The notes: generated by a model from the sequence alone, not told the origin. DNA of 11,333 nucleotides from GCA-003244245 sp039924425 (GCA_039924425.1 JBDTAX010000121.1:1-11333), one strand, 5' to 3'. Positions 1 to 7,852 are shown, numbered from the stretch's first letter. Program-made: numbers and translations.

Positions 1-305
1 TGGGCGAGGACGTAGTTGTCGGCGATGCCGGCGGCCCATTTGTTGATTGTGTTGTACGTCGCGGGGGCCACGACGATCGCGTCCGCCTTGGGCAAGGCGT
101 CGCCGTCGAGCGCACGGTAGGCGGCCCGTACGGGATGACCGGTCAATTCCGCCAGCTGGGCCACGTCGAGAAAGTGCTCGACGGCGGCCGGTGTCGCGAG
201 GCAGTACACAGACCAGCCCTCGTTCTGGGCGAGCTGCACCATGACGTCGATACGACTGGCCGGACCAGCGGCACAGACAACGAGGTACAGCACGCGCTGG
301 CTCAT
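1..305 (-). CDS. Flavoprotein of the PPC decarboxylase-like fold (partial, 3' end outside window)
   Basis: Reading the minus strand from ATG at 305 gives 101 codons without a stop, running off the left edge. The start MSQRVLYLVVCAAGPA is a beta-strand plus glycine-rich turn typical of flavodoxin-like Rossmann flavoproteins (EpiD/Dfp superfamily). Near residues 78-101 comes A-P-A-T-Y-N-T-I-N-K-W-A-A-G-I-A-D-N, the counterpart of the P-A-S-x-N-T-I-x-K-x-x-x-G-x-x-D-N flavin/substrate motif of phosphopantothenoylcysteine decarboxylases. The ATG overlaps the TGA of the upstream regulator gene (ATGA, 305-302), so translation is very likely coupled. Actinobacterial genomes often carry such short flavoproteins next to XRE regulators; the substrate is unknown. 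It is a paralogue-type protein and not the bifunctional Dfp/CoaBC enzyme, because it begins directly with the flavoprotein domain and sits outside any coenzyme A locus. Family assignment is firm, function is not. Confidence 0.88.
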   Translation of the reverse strand, partial: MSQRVLYLVVCAAGPASRIDVMVQLAQNEGWSVYCLATPAAVEHFLDVAQLAELTGHPVRAAYRALDGDALPKADAIVVAPATYNTINKWAAGIADNYVLA

Positions 306-1522
306 GCCGTCACGCCAGCTCTCGCCGCCATCCGCCGCAGGATGCGGCTGGATTCCCCGCTCGTGGTGTCGAGAAGTGATCGCAACAGGCCGTGGGCGAG
401 GGGGCGGCAGCGGACTTCCTCCGGAGCGACGTGCTCGGCTCGCGCCAAAGTTCGCGTGGCGTCGTCGTAGTGGCCGATGTGGGTGTGTGCCTGAGCGAGG
501 TCGAGCAGGTAACTCGCCTTGCGTTCCGGTGGCAGGGTGGCGGTGAGTGTCGGATCGATGCGTTGGGCGTATTCGACCGCCCGGCCGCCTTCATGCAGCC
601 GGACCAGGGCGGCAACCCTGTGCACAGCCACGTTGGCCCGGCCGAAACTTGTCTGGTGCATGTCATGGTGGGGGCCCATGCGGTCGGCCGCCTCGGCGGC
701 TTCCTCATGCATCGCCAGGGCCAGCGCGGCATCGTCCTGCGCGGCCGCCGTCGATGATGCGGCCAGAAACAACATCCCGAACAGAGACAGCAGCTGATGT
801 TCCCGATCCGCCAGCTCGGGACGCATCCGGTCAGCCATGCCGATCAGCACCGTGACAGCGTCAGCCCGCTGGCCGCTGCGGCTCATGGCCCGCGCAACGC
901 TCCGAGTCGCGCGGGCGAGCGCCACCGTGTCATCGATCACGAGCGCCGTCTGCATCGCCCGATCAGCCGCGAGCCAGGCAATATCATTCGCGTCGAACTT
1001 CATCAGCATTGACGAGGCCAGCTTGTAGCTGATGACCAGCATCCGGTGCGCGGTGATCTGGTCTGCCGCCGATGTCACCAACTCGAATGACTGAGCATCC
1101 GCAAGCAGTCTCGGCAGGTAACGGGAGACTACCGTGAAATGCGATAATGACCAGGCGTGCTCAACGTAGGTCAACTGGTTTTCGATTGCTTGGCGAGACA
1201 GCGCTCGCCGGTCGGTATTCGGGGTGTGAAAGATCGCATAGCGACCCAGCGCTGCTTTGATGGCCTGTACTTCCGCGGTGTCGACGCAGTTTGCGGCCCG
1301 CTGTGCGGCTGAGCTGTCGGTCAACACACTGGCGTCAATGTCGAGTGCTGCCGCCACCCGTTCCAGCATCGGCAAACGCAAGAGCAAGCGCTCGCCCGTC
1401 TCGACCTTGTCCAGCCAGGAAGTGGAACGGTCCACCATGTCGGCGAACCGTTGACGGCCCAGATTGCGCCGAAGGCGCCAGTATCGGACCCGCTGGCCGA
1501 TGGCCCGTGCCTGGTCGTCCAT
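302..1522 (-). CDS. XRE-family helix-turn-helix regulator with long alpha-helical C-terminal region
   Basis: The protein opens with MDDQARAIGQRVRYWRLRR and continues into a Cro/C1-type HTH spanning roughly residues 7-65; R-S-T-S-W-L-D-K-V-E-T-G-E-R is the recognition helix and following turn. The remaining ~340 residues are rich in Ala, Leu and Arg with repeated helix-pair patterns, as in TPR-like sensor regions of actinobacterial regulators. No transmembrane segment is visible. Three in-frame ATGs exist, at 1561, 1534 and 1522. I chose 1522 because recalled relatives begin just before the A-I-G-x-R-V-x-Y-W-R segment, but its upstream GGGA is a weak ribosome site. A TACGCT -10-like hexamer five bases before the 1561 ATG would allow a leaderless start there. 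The stop overlaps the flavoprotein start by four bases, so the two are co-translated. DNA-binding role is well supported; ligand and targets are unknown. Confidence 0.85.
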   Translation of the reverse strand: MDDQARAIGQRVRYWRLRRNLGRQRFADMVDRSTSWLDKVETGERLLLRLPMLERVAAALDIDASVLTDSSAAQRAANCVDTAEVQAIKAALGRYAIFHTPNTDRRALSRQAIENQLTYVEHAWSLSHFTVVSRYLPRLLADAQSFELVTSAADQITAHRMLVISYKLASSMLMKFDANDIAWLAADRAMQTALVIDDTVALARATRSVARAMSRSGQRADAVTVLIGMADRMRPELADREHQLLSLFGMLFLAASSTAAAQDDAALALAMHEEAAEAADRMGPHHDMHQTSFGRANVAVHRVAALVRLHEGGRAVEYAQRIDPTLTATLPPERKASYLLDLAQAHTHIGHYDDATRTLARAEHVAPEEVRCRPLAHGLLRSLLDTTSGESSRILRRMAARAGVTA

Positions 1523-1566
1523 GTTTTCCCGCATCCCCGCCCCGTCGCCCGCGAATGTCATCGGTC

Positions 1567-1586
1567 AGCGTAGCCATCGCTACGTC
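1567..1586. promoter_or_regulatory. Short inverted repeat before the XRE gene, possible autoregulatory operator
   Basis: CGTAGC-CATC-GCTACG (1569-1584) is a perfect 6-bp inverted repeat with a 4-base centre. It lies between the stop of the CNNM gene (1613) and the start region of the HTH gene. On the minus strand it overlaps a TANNNT hexamer, TACGCT (1572-1567), placed five bases before the ATG at 1561. A regulator binding here would block its own promoter, which is common for XRE proteins. The repeat is seen; operator function is inferred, and a 6-bp palindrome can occur by chance. Confidence 0.3.
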
Positions 1587-1612
1587 GCACATTTCGTACA
1601 ACATGCGGCCCC

Positions 1613-2668
1613 TCAGCGTGGGGCCCCGGCCGGGCCCGCGACGTGGGTGGCGTCGCGAACGGTGCCGACGTATTCCTCGACCAGGTCCTCCAGCGCGACG
1701 ACTCCCTCGACGCTGCCGCCGGGGCCCACGACGCGGGCGAGGTGGGCCCCGGAGCGGCGCAGCAGGGTCAGCGCTTCGTCGAGCTTGGCGGTGGCGGGCA
1801 GCTCGGGCAGCGGGCGCGCGCTGCCGGGCGGCACCGGTGTGTCCGGCGGTCCACCGAGCAGCTCCAGCACGTCCTTGACGTGCAGATAGCCCACTAATTG
1901 GTGATCAGCACACAGCGGGAAGCGGGAGAAACCGGTCCGGGCCACGGCGCGCTCGATGTCGCCCAGAGTGGGCTCGGCGGGGATCGTGGTCAGCCCGGAG
2001 ATCGGGATGAGCACGTCGGCGACGGTCCGCGTCATCGTGGCCAGGGTTTGGGTCAGCCGGCGGTGCTCGTGGGTGTCCAACAGCCCCTCGCGGCGGGATT
2101 CGGCGATCAGGTTGGCCAGCTCGTCGGGACTGTAGGCGCTGTTCAGCTCCTCGCGAAGCTGCACACCACCCAGTCGTAGCACCAACCGTGCGGCCCAGCT
2201 GAACAGCGCGATGACCGGTCGCGTCACCCGCATGAACGCGACCAGCGGCGGCACCATCCACAGCGCGGTGCGCTCGGGGCCCGCGATGGCGATGTTCTTG
2301 GGCACCATCTCGCCGAGCAGGATGTGCGCCACCGTGACGATGCCCAGCGCGATGACGAGGGCCATGGTGTGCGCCACCGCGCCGGGTACTCGCAGCGGGC
2401 CGAGCAGCCACTCGAGCTGCTGGGCGAGCGCGGGCTCACCGAGCGAACCCAGCCCCAGCGAGCTGACGGTGATCCCGAGTTGCGCCGCGGCCAGCATCAG
2501 CGGCAGCCGCTGCCCGGCCTGGATCACCGCGGCGGCCCGCTGCACGCCGCCGTTGGCCATCGTCTCCAACCGGTCTCGCCGCGCGCTGATCAGGGCGAAC
2601 TCGGCACCGACAAAGAACGCGTTGCCGGCCAGCAGTGCGACCGCGACGCCCAGCGCGGCCGCGCTCAC
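1613..2668 (-). CDS. CNNM/CorC-like membrane protein (DUF21 + CBS pair), short form
   Basis: This 351-residue protein has an N-terminal DUF21 (CNNM transmembrane) domain at about residues 1-185. Hydrophobic helices begin at VSAAALGVAVALLAG, with F-V-G-A-E-F-A-L-I-S-A-R-R-D-R-L close behind and the family signature G119-E-M-V-P-K-N125. A CBS pair follows at about 205-335, with G-F-S-R-F-P-L-C in CBS1 and G-V-V-A-L-E-D-L-V-E-E-Y-V-G in CBS2. It ends without the C-terminal CorC_HlyC domain that its neighbour has. The GTG start at 2668 overlaps the neighbour's TGA (GTGA), and the longer upstream reading to 2755 lies inside that gene and lacks domain support. Family members are linked to Mg2+/Co2+ efflux or Mg2+ homeostasis, with CBS domains sensing Mg-ATP. 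It resembles mycobacterial Rv1841c in size and position. Heterodimerisation with the longer CNNM is plausible but inferred. Confidence 0.93.
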   Translation of the reverse strand: MSAAALGVAVALLAGNAFFVGAEFALISARRDRLETMANGGVQRAAAVIQAGQRLPLMLAAAQLGITVSSLGLGSLGEPALAQQLEWLLGPLRVPGAVAHTMALVIALGIVTVAHILLGEMVPKNIAIAGPERTALWMVPPLVAFMRVTRPVIALFSWAARLVLRLGGVQLREELNSAYSPDELANLIAESRREGLLDTHEHRRLTQTLATMTRTVADVLIPISGLTTIPAEPTLGDIERAVARTGFSRFPLCADHQLVGYLHVKDVLELLGGPPDTPVPPGSARPLPELPATAKLDEALTLLRRSGAHLARVVGPGGSVEGVVALEDLVEEYVGTVRDATHVAGPAGAPR

Positions 2669-3987
2669 GGGCTCACCCGCTCCGCGAACACGGTCCGGGT
2701 GAGCCGGAGATCCGCGATGCGGCGGCGGTCCATCCGCAGCACGCTCAGCCGCCACCCGTCGAGCTCGACCTCGTCGCCGACATCGGGGATGCGGCCCAGC
2801 CGCTGCAGCACCAGCCCGGCCACGGTCTCGTAGTCGCCCTCGGGCATCACGAACCCGACCGCATCGGCCACCTCGTCCGAGCGGAGCAGCCCGGAGATGA
2901 GCCAGCTCCGCTCGTCCAGCGGCTGGACCGGGGAGACCTCCAGCGGGTCGTGCTCGTCGCGGACGTCACCGACGAGCTCCTCCACCAGATCCTCGAGGGT
3001 AACGATGCCCGCGGTGCCGCCGTACTCGTCGACCACGATCGCGACCTGCAGGCCCTGGCCGCGCAGCGCCTCGAGCAACGCGTCGCCGTCCAACGAGCTC
3101 GGCACGGTCAGAGCTGGGCTGGCCAGGGCACCGACCCGGGACACGGAGCGCTCGCCGGCGGGCACCGCGAAGGCCTGCTTGACATGCACCACGCCGCGCA
3201 CATCGTCGAGGTCACTGCCGTAGACCGGGAAACGCGAGAAGCCGGTCCGCCGCGCGGTGTCCAGCAGGGCGGGTATCGGCGTGTCCACGGGAAGCGCCCG
3301 CACTCGCACCCGGGGGGTCATCAGCTCCTCAGCGGTGCGCTCGCCGAAGCGCAGCGAACGGTCCAGCAGGGTTGCGGTCGCCGCGTCCAGGGTGCCGTGC
3401 CGGGCGCTGCTGCGAACCAGAGAACCGAGCTCGCGCGGCGAGCGCGCGGAGCGCAGATTCTCGGCCGGCTCGACGCCGAGGCGGCGGACAATCCGGTTCG
3501 CGGCCCCGTTCAGCACCCAGATCAGCCACTGGAACGCGATCGAGAACGCGGTGAGCACTCCAGCCACCTGCCGGGCGGTGCGCAGCGGCCGGGAGATGGC
3601 CAAATTCTGCGGGACGAGCTCGCCGAACACCATGGACAACGCGGTGGCCAGCGCCAGCCCGATCCCCAGGGACGCCCCGCTCACGGCGCTGGCGGGCACT
3701 CGCAGGGCGTGCAGGCCGGGCCGGAGCAGCTCGGCGATGGCCGGCTCGGCCAGGTACCCGGTGAGCAGCGTGGTGAGCGTGATGCCGACCTGCGCGCCGG
3801 AGAGCTGCAAGGACAGGGTGTCCCGAGCGCGCTGGACCTGACGGGATCGGCGGTCGCCGACCTGTGCGGCGTGCGCGTCGACCGTGCTGCGGTCCAGGGT
3901 GGTGAGGGCGAACTCGCCCGCGACGAAGACGAACGTGCCAGCAGTCAGCGCCGCCAACCCGAACAGACCCCACAAGTTACCAGCCAC
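2665..3987 (-). CDS. CNNM/CorC-like membrane protein (DUF21 + CBS pair + CorC_HlyC), long form
   Basis: The 440-residue product has three domains. DUF21 covers about residues 1-195; its first helix runs from about residue 5 and ends in V-A-G-E-F-A-L, and the conserved G122-E-L-V-P-Q-N128 follows. A CBS pair covers about 215-345, with M-T-P-R-V-R-V, G-F-S-R-F-P-V-Y and D-E-Y-G-G-T-A-G-I-V-T-L-E-D-L-V-E-E. A CorC_HlyC domain occupies about 355-430, recognisable from D-Y-E-T-V-A-G-L-V-L. This architecture belongs to proteins often misnamed haemolysin C, which act in divalent cation (Mg2+/Co2+) homeostasis at the cytoplasmic membrane. The start is GTG at 3987, inside the last codons of guaB1 (11-base overlap), and its TGA overlaps the next CNNM gene. 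All three genes are therefore one translationally coupled unit, the same order as Rv1843c-Rv1842c-Rv1841c. Transport has not been shown for this branch, so the ion is inferred. Confidence 0.95.
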   Translation of the reverse strand: MAGNLWGLFGLAALTAGTFVFVAGEFALTTLDRSTVDAHAAQVGDRRSRQVQRARDTLSLQLSGAQVGITLTTLLTGYLAEPAIAELLRPGLHALRVPASAVSGASLGIGLALATALSMVFGELVPQNLAISRPLRTARQVAGVLTAFSIAFQWLIWVLNGAANRIVRRLGVEPAENLRSARSPRELGSLVRSSARHGTLDAATATLLDRSLRFGERTAEELMTPRVRVRALPVDTPIPALLDTARRTGFSRFPVYGSDLDDVRGVVHVKQAFAVPAGERSVSRVGALASPALTVPSSLDGDALLEALRGQGLQVAIVVDEYGGTAGIVTLEDLVEELVGDVRDEHDPLEVSPVQPLDERSWLISGLLRSDEVADAVGFVMPEGDYETVAGLVLQRLGRIPDVGDEVELDGWRLSVLRMDRRRIADLRLTRTVFAERVSP

Positions 3988-5416
3988 CGGGCAGCGGGCG
4001 GCCCTCGGCGAAACCAGCCGCTGACTGCACCCCGATCACAGCTCGCTCGGAGAGCTCCGGCAGCGTCCGGGCACCGGTGTAGGCACACGCGCTGCGCACC
4101 CCGGCGCAGATGTGGTCGATGAGGTCCTCCACCCCGGGCCGCTGTGTGTCGAGGTACATTCGCGCGGTCGAGATACCCTCCTCGAACAGTGCCTTGCGAG
4201 CCCGGTCGAAGGTGTCGTCATTGCTGGTGCGGGCGGCGACGGCGCGCTTGGACGCCATCCCGTAGGACTCCTTGTAGGGCCGGCCGGTCTCGTCGCGCCG
4301 CAGCTCACCCGGTGACTCGTAGGTGCCGGCGAACCACGAGCCGATCATCACGTTCGCCGCTCCGGCGGCCAGGGCCAGCGCGACGTCGCGGGGGTGGCGC
4401 ACCCCGCCGTCGGCCCAGACGTGGCCACCGGCCGCGTGGGCCGCGGCGGCGCACTCGGCCACCGCGGAGAACTGCGGCCGGCCGACGCCGGTCAGCATCC
4501 GGGTGGTGCACATCGCGCCCGGCCCCACCCCGATCTTGACGATGTCGGCGCCGGCCTCGAGCAGGTCGCGGGTGCCCTGCGCGGTGACCACGTTCCCGGC
4601 CACCACCGGCACGCCCGGGCGCTGCGCGCGGACCGCGCGCAGCGCGTCGAGCATCTTGCGCTGGTGGCCGTGCGCGGTGTCGACGACCAGCGCGTCGACC
4701 CCCGCCGCGAGCAGCGCTTCGGTTTTGGCACTGATGTCGCCGTTCACTCCGAGCGCCGCGGCCACCCGCAGCCGGCCAGCGGCGTCGCGCGCGGGGGAGT
4801 ACAGCTCGGCGCGCAATGCCCCGGTGGGGGTCAGCACCCCCACCAGCCGGCCCCGGGCGTCCACCGCGAGCGCCAGCGTCTGGTGACGGTGATGCAGCTG
4901 GTCGAAGACTTTGCGCGGTTCGGCGTCGGCGGACACCACCACCAGATCAGTCTGCGCCACCTCGGCCAGCCGGGTGAACAGGTCCACTCCGGTCAGCTCG
5001 GTTTCGGTGACCAGCCCCACCGGAGCGCCCGCGTCATCGAGCACCACCACCGCCCGGTGCGCCCGCTTGGGCAGCAGGGTGATCGCGTCGGCGACGGCGT
5101 CGCCCGGGCCCAGGGTGAGCGCGGTGTCCAGCACCAGGTGCCGCGATTTCACCCACGCCACCGTCTCGGCGACCACCGCCGGGTCCACGTCCTGGGGTAG
5201 CACCACCAGCCCGCCCCGGCGGGCCACTGTCTCCGCCATCCGGCGCCCCGCCACCGCGGTCATGTTCGCGACCACCAGCGGGATGGTGGTCCCCGACCCG
5301 TCCACGGTAGTCAGATCCGCGTCGAACCGTGAGCTCACCTCCGACCGCAACGGCACCAAAAACACATCGTCATAAGTCAGCTCAAACCCACCCCACCCAC
5401 CACCCAAAAACCGCAC
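3977..5416 (-). CDS. guaB1: GuaB1-type IMPDH/GMP reductase family protein with CBS domain
   Basis: The 479-residue protein follows the GuaB1 family pattern end to end. MRFLGGGWGGFELTYDDVFL begins the barrel, a CBS pair is inserted at about residues 95-205, and the barrel resumes with V-D-T-A-H-G-H-Q. The catalytic loop is G-P-G-A-M-C-T-T-R with nucleophile Cys303, then W-A-D-G-G-V-R-H-P-R and the phosphate-binding M-I-G-S-W-F-A-G-T. In mycobacteria this family was long called IMP dehydrogenase-related protein 1 and has been characterised as a GMP reductase. The expected reaction is NADPH-dependent deamination of GMP to IMP and ammonia in purine salvage, tuned by purine nucleotides at the CBS domains. 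I do not see the Arg-Tyr flap dyad of true IMP dehydrogenases. The GTG at 5416 has no clear Shine-Dalgarno sequence but lies six bases after TAATGT, which suggests a leaderless transcript. It is the first gene of an operon with two CNNM proteins. Confidence 0.96.
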   Translation of the reverse strand: MRFLGGGWGGFELTYDDVFLVPLRSEVSSRFDADLTTVDGSGTTIPLVVANMTAVAGRRMAETVARRGGLVVLPQDVDPAVVAETVAWVKSRHLVLDTALTLGPGDAVADAITLLPKRAHRAVVVLDDAGAPVGLVTETELTGVDLFTRLAEVAQTDLVVVSADAEPRKVFDQLHHRHQTLALAVDARGRLVGVLTPTGALRAELYSPARDAAGRLRVAAALGVNGDISAKTEALLAAGVDALVVDTAHGHQRKMLDALRAVRAQRPGVPVVAGNVVTAQGTRDLLEAGADIVKIGVGPGAMCTTRMLTGVGRPQFSAVAECAAAAHAAGGHVWADGGVRHPRDVALALAAGAANVMIGSWFAGTYESPGELRRDETGRPYKESYGMASKRAVAARTSNDDTFDRARKALFEEGISTARMYLDTQRPGVEDLIDHICAGVRSACAYTGARTLPELSERAVIGVQSAAGFAEGRPLPGGW

Positions 5417-5428
5417 CCCCCGACATTA
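5417..5428 (-). promoter_or_regulatory. Candidate -10 element for a leaderless guaB1 transcript
   Basis: On the minus strand TAATGT (5428-5423) is followed by six bases (CGGGGG) and then the GTG of guaB1. A TANNNT hexamer 6-7 bases before the start codon is the arrangement of leaderless actinobacterial transcripts, where transcription starts on the first base of the start codon. No good -35 is present; the position 16-18 bases upstream falls in the base of the inverted repeat at 5443-5505. The hexamer and spacing are seen; transcription start is inferred. Confidence 0.5.
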
Positions 5429-5442
5429 CCGCCACACCCGAT

Positions 5443-5505
5443 CGCATTCAGCGGGCTGAGCGGGGCTATGCCGCACGAATAGCCCCGCTCAGCCCGCTGA
5501 ATGCG
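5443..5505. terminator. Perfect 27-bp inverted repeat (9-base loop) between the GH65 gene and guaB1
   Basis: Bases 5443-5469 are the exact reverse complement of 5479-5505, with loop GCCGCACGA. The stem is about two-thirds G+C and has no mismatch. Each arm also contains its own small palindrome, TCAGC-GG-GCTGA (5448-5459) and TCAGC-CC-GCTGA (5489-5500). The right arm encodes the last codons and TGA stop of the GH65 gene, and the left arm ends about 15 bases before the guaB1 -10 element. On the minus strand no T-run follows, which fits the U-less hairpin terminators common in actinobacteria. A terminator for GH65 that insulates guaB1 is the simplest reading; a REP-like dispersed element is the alternative. 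Confidence 0.7.
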
Positions 5506-7852
5506 GGGTGCGGGCTAGGGGTTCTCGACCTGGGGGTTGGGTTGGGTGGTCGGTGGGGGGGGTGGCGGGGATTGGCGCCAGCACCGGTGCTTCGGGGGTG
5601 AGGGTGAGGGGGTGGCCGTGGTGGCGGAGTTCGAGCTCGGGGCCTTCCAGCAGCTGGTACTCCGCTTGGCCCGGCGTAATCTGCACTCGCAGCCGGCGCC
5701 CGCGCCAGCGCAACCGGAACGTGATCCTGGTCAACGCCTCAGGAAGCCGCGGCGCGAAAGCCAGGACCGCGTCATCGAGGTAACGCAGCCCGCCGAACCC
5801 GGCCACCAGCGCCGACCAGGCACCGGCCAGCGCGGCGATGTGCAGGCCATGGTCGGTGTTGTGCGCCAGATCAGCCAGATCCACCAGCGCGGTCTCGCAC
5901 AGGTAGTCATACGCCAGGTCGAGGTGCCCCGTCTCGGCCGCCAGCACCGCTTGGGTGGCCGCCGACAGTGACGAGTCGCGGACCGTGATCCGCTCGTAGT
6001 AGGCGAAGTTCCGGGCCTTCTGCTCAGCGGTGAACGCCTCCGGGCACAAGTGCATGGCCAGCACCAGGTCAGCCTGCTTCACCACCTGCTTGCGGTACAG
6101 GTCGAAGTAGGGGAAGTGCAGCAACAGCGGGTACTGCTCCGGCGGCGTGCCGGCGAAGTCCCAGACCGCGTGGTCGGTGAAGCCCTCCGACTGCTGGTGC
6201 ACGCCGAGCTTCTCGTCGAAGGGCACCACCATCTCGGCCGCCGCGTCCCGCCAGGACGCGGCCTCCTCGGCATCGACGCCCAAGGCGGCTGCCCGCTCCA
6301 GGTGCCGCCCGACCGCGTCGGCCGCGGCCCGCAGGTTCCGTTGCGCCATCAGGTTGGTGTAGACGTTGTTGTCGGCCACCGCGCTGTACTCGTCGGGCCC
6401 GGTGACGCCGTCGATGCGGAAGTTGCCGTGCGCGTCGTGGTGGCCCAGCGAGCGCCACAGCCGCGCGGTGTGCACCAGCAGCTCCAGCGCGACGTCACGC
6501 TCGAAGTCGGTGTCGCCGGTCGCGCTCACGTGGCGGATCGCCGCGTCGGCGATGTCGGCGTTGATGTGGAAGGCCGCGGTGCCGGCTGGCCAGTATCCGG
6601 AGCATTCCTGGCCGCGGATGGTGCGCCAGGGAAACGCCGCGCCGGCCAGGCCGAGCTGCTTGGCGCGCTCCAGCGCCAGCGGCAGGATGTGCTGGCGCCA
6701 CCGCAGCACGTCGCCGGCGGCGTCGGGCACCGTGTGGCTGAGCACCGGCAGCACGAAGGTCTCGGCGTCCCAGAAGGTGTGCCCGTCGTACCCCGGGCCG
6801 GTCAGGCCCTTGGCCGCGATGCCCCGGCGCTCGGCGCGCGCCCCGGCCTGCAGGATGTGGAACAACCCGAAGCGGATCGCCTGCTGCAGCTGCGAGTTGC
6901 CCTCGACCTCCGCGTCGGCGGCGGCCCAGAAGTCGTCGAGGTAGGCGCGCTGTTCGGTGGTCAGCCCAGTCCAGCCGGTGTACCGGGCCGCCGCCAGCGC
7001 GGCCCGGACCTGGTCGTTGAGCGCCGGGAAGGACCGCTGCGCGGACCAGCCGTAGGCCAGGTACTTCACCACCCGCAACCGCTGTCCGGGTTCCAGCCGG
7101 CAGATCACCGTCGTCCGGGCGACGTCCTCGGTGGCCTCGGAGTGGAACTCCGTGCGCGAGGGACCGAACACCTCGTGGTCCATCGCGGCGGCCATCCGCA
7201 ACCCGGAGTGGCGGGTGCTGTGCATCAGGGTGGCGCCGGTGTCGTTGCACCGCGGCTGCTCGGCGACCAGCGGCTCGGAGAGCACCGCGGCCACCCGCGG
7301 GTCATCGGCGGTGTCGGGCAACTGCTCGTTGGCGAACAGCTCGGACTGCAGGACCAGCAGCACCGGCTCGTCGACCGCCTCGACGTCGTAGTTGATCGCG
7401 GCCACGGCGCGCTGGACCAGCGATACCAGCCGCTGCGAACTCACCCGCACCGCCTTGCCGGTGGGGGAGACCCATTCCACCCGGCGGGTGAGCGTGCCGG
7501 CACGCAGGTCGAGGACCCGTTCGTGGGAGCGCAGCTCTCCGTAGCGCACGTCCAGCGGCTCGTCGTCGACCAGCAGCCGGATCAGCTTGCCGTTGGTCAC
7601 ATTGACGATCGTCTGACCGGACTCGGGGTAACCGTAGCCACCCTCGGCGTAGGGCAGCGGCCGCAGCTCGTAGAAGGAGTTGAGGTAGCTGCCAGGCAGC
7701 GAGTGCGGATCGCCCTCATCGAGATTGCCGCGCAGCCCGATGTGCCCGTTGGCCAGCGCGAAGACCGACTCGGTCTGGCCCAGCGCGGCCAGATCCAGCC
7801 CACACTCCCGCACCGCCCACGGCTCGATGGCGAACCGGTTCTGCTCGATCAT
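5489..7852 (-). CDS. Glycoside hydrolase family 65 protein (maltose/trehalose/kojibiose phosphorylase-like)
   Basis: The 787-residue product has the GH65 plan: an N-terminal beta-sandwich (about 1-280) with the opening N-G-H-I-G-L-R-G-N-L-D-E-G, a helical linker, an (alpha/alpha)6 barrel (about 320-690) and a C-terminal beta domain (about 695-755). The general acid is Glu488 in G-V-T-G-P-D-E-Y, within D-G-V-T-G-P-D-E-Y-S-A-V-A-D-N-N. K-Q-A-D-L-V-L-A-M and D-S627-S-L-S lie where phosphorylases contact sugar and phosphate, favouring phosphorolysis of an alpha-glucosyl disaccharide over hydrolysis. No signal peptide is seen, so it is cytoplasmic. The ATG at 7852 has GGGAG seven bases upstream. 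Overall sequence and length resemble mycobacterial Rv3401 (recalled), including a proline-rich tail with P-P-G-R-E-P. A beta-phosphoglucomutase gene usually precedes such genes but is absent here. Substrate cannot be assigned. Confidence 0.93.
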   Translation of the reverse strand: MIEQNRFAIEPWAVRECGLDLAALGQTESVFALANGHIGLRGNLDEGDPHSLPGSYLNSFYELRPLPYAEGGYGYPESGQTIVNVTNGKLIRLLVDDEPLDVRYGELRSHERVLDLRAGTLTRRVEWVSPTGKAVRVSSQRLVSLVQRAVAAINYDVEAVDEPVLLVLQSELFANEQLPDTADDPRVAAVLSEPLVAEQPRCNDTGATLMHSTRHSGLRMAAAMDHEVFGPSRTEFHSEATEDVARTTVICRLEPGQRLRVVKYLAYGWSAQRSFPALNDQVRAALAAARYTGWTGLTTEQRAYLDDFWAAADAEVEGNSQLQQAIRFGLFHILQAGARAERRGIAAKGLTGPGYDGHTFWDAETFVLPVLSHTVPDAAGDVLRWRQHILPLALERAKQLGLAGAAFPWRTIRGQECSGYWPAGTAAFHINADIADAAIRHVSATGDTDFERDVALELLVHTARLWRSLGHHDAHGNFRIDGVTGPDEYSAVADNNVYTNLMAQRNLRAAADAVGRHLERAAALGVDAEEAASWRDAAAEMVVPFDEKLGVHQQSEGFTDHAVWDFAGTPPEQYPLLLHFPYFDLYRKQVVKQADLVLAMHLCPEAFTAEQKARNFAYYERITVRDSSLSAATQAVLAAETGHLDLAYDYLCETALVDLADLAHNTDHGLHIAALAGAWSALVAGFGGLRYLDDAVLAFAPRLPEALTRITFRLRWRGRRLRVQITPGQAEYQLLEGPELELRHHGHPLTLTPEAPVLAPIPATPPTDHPTQPPGREPLARTPHSAG

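Noticed and set aside
2669..2755. Upstream extension of the short CNNM gene to 2755
   Set aside because: The extra 29 residues lie inside the preceding gene, are not membrane-like, and the GTG at 2668 has the typical GTGA overlap.
2635..4122. 495-codon open frame on the plus strand
   Set aside because: It is the antisense of the CNNM gene with clear family motifs and itself shows no recognisable fold.
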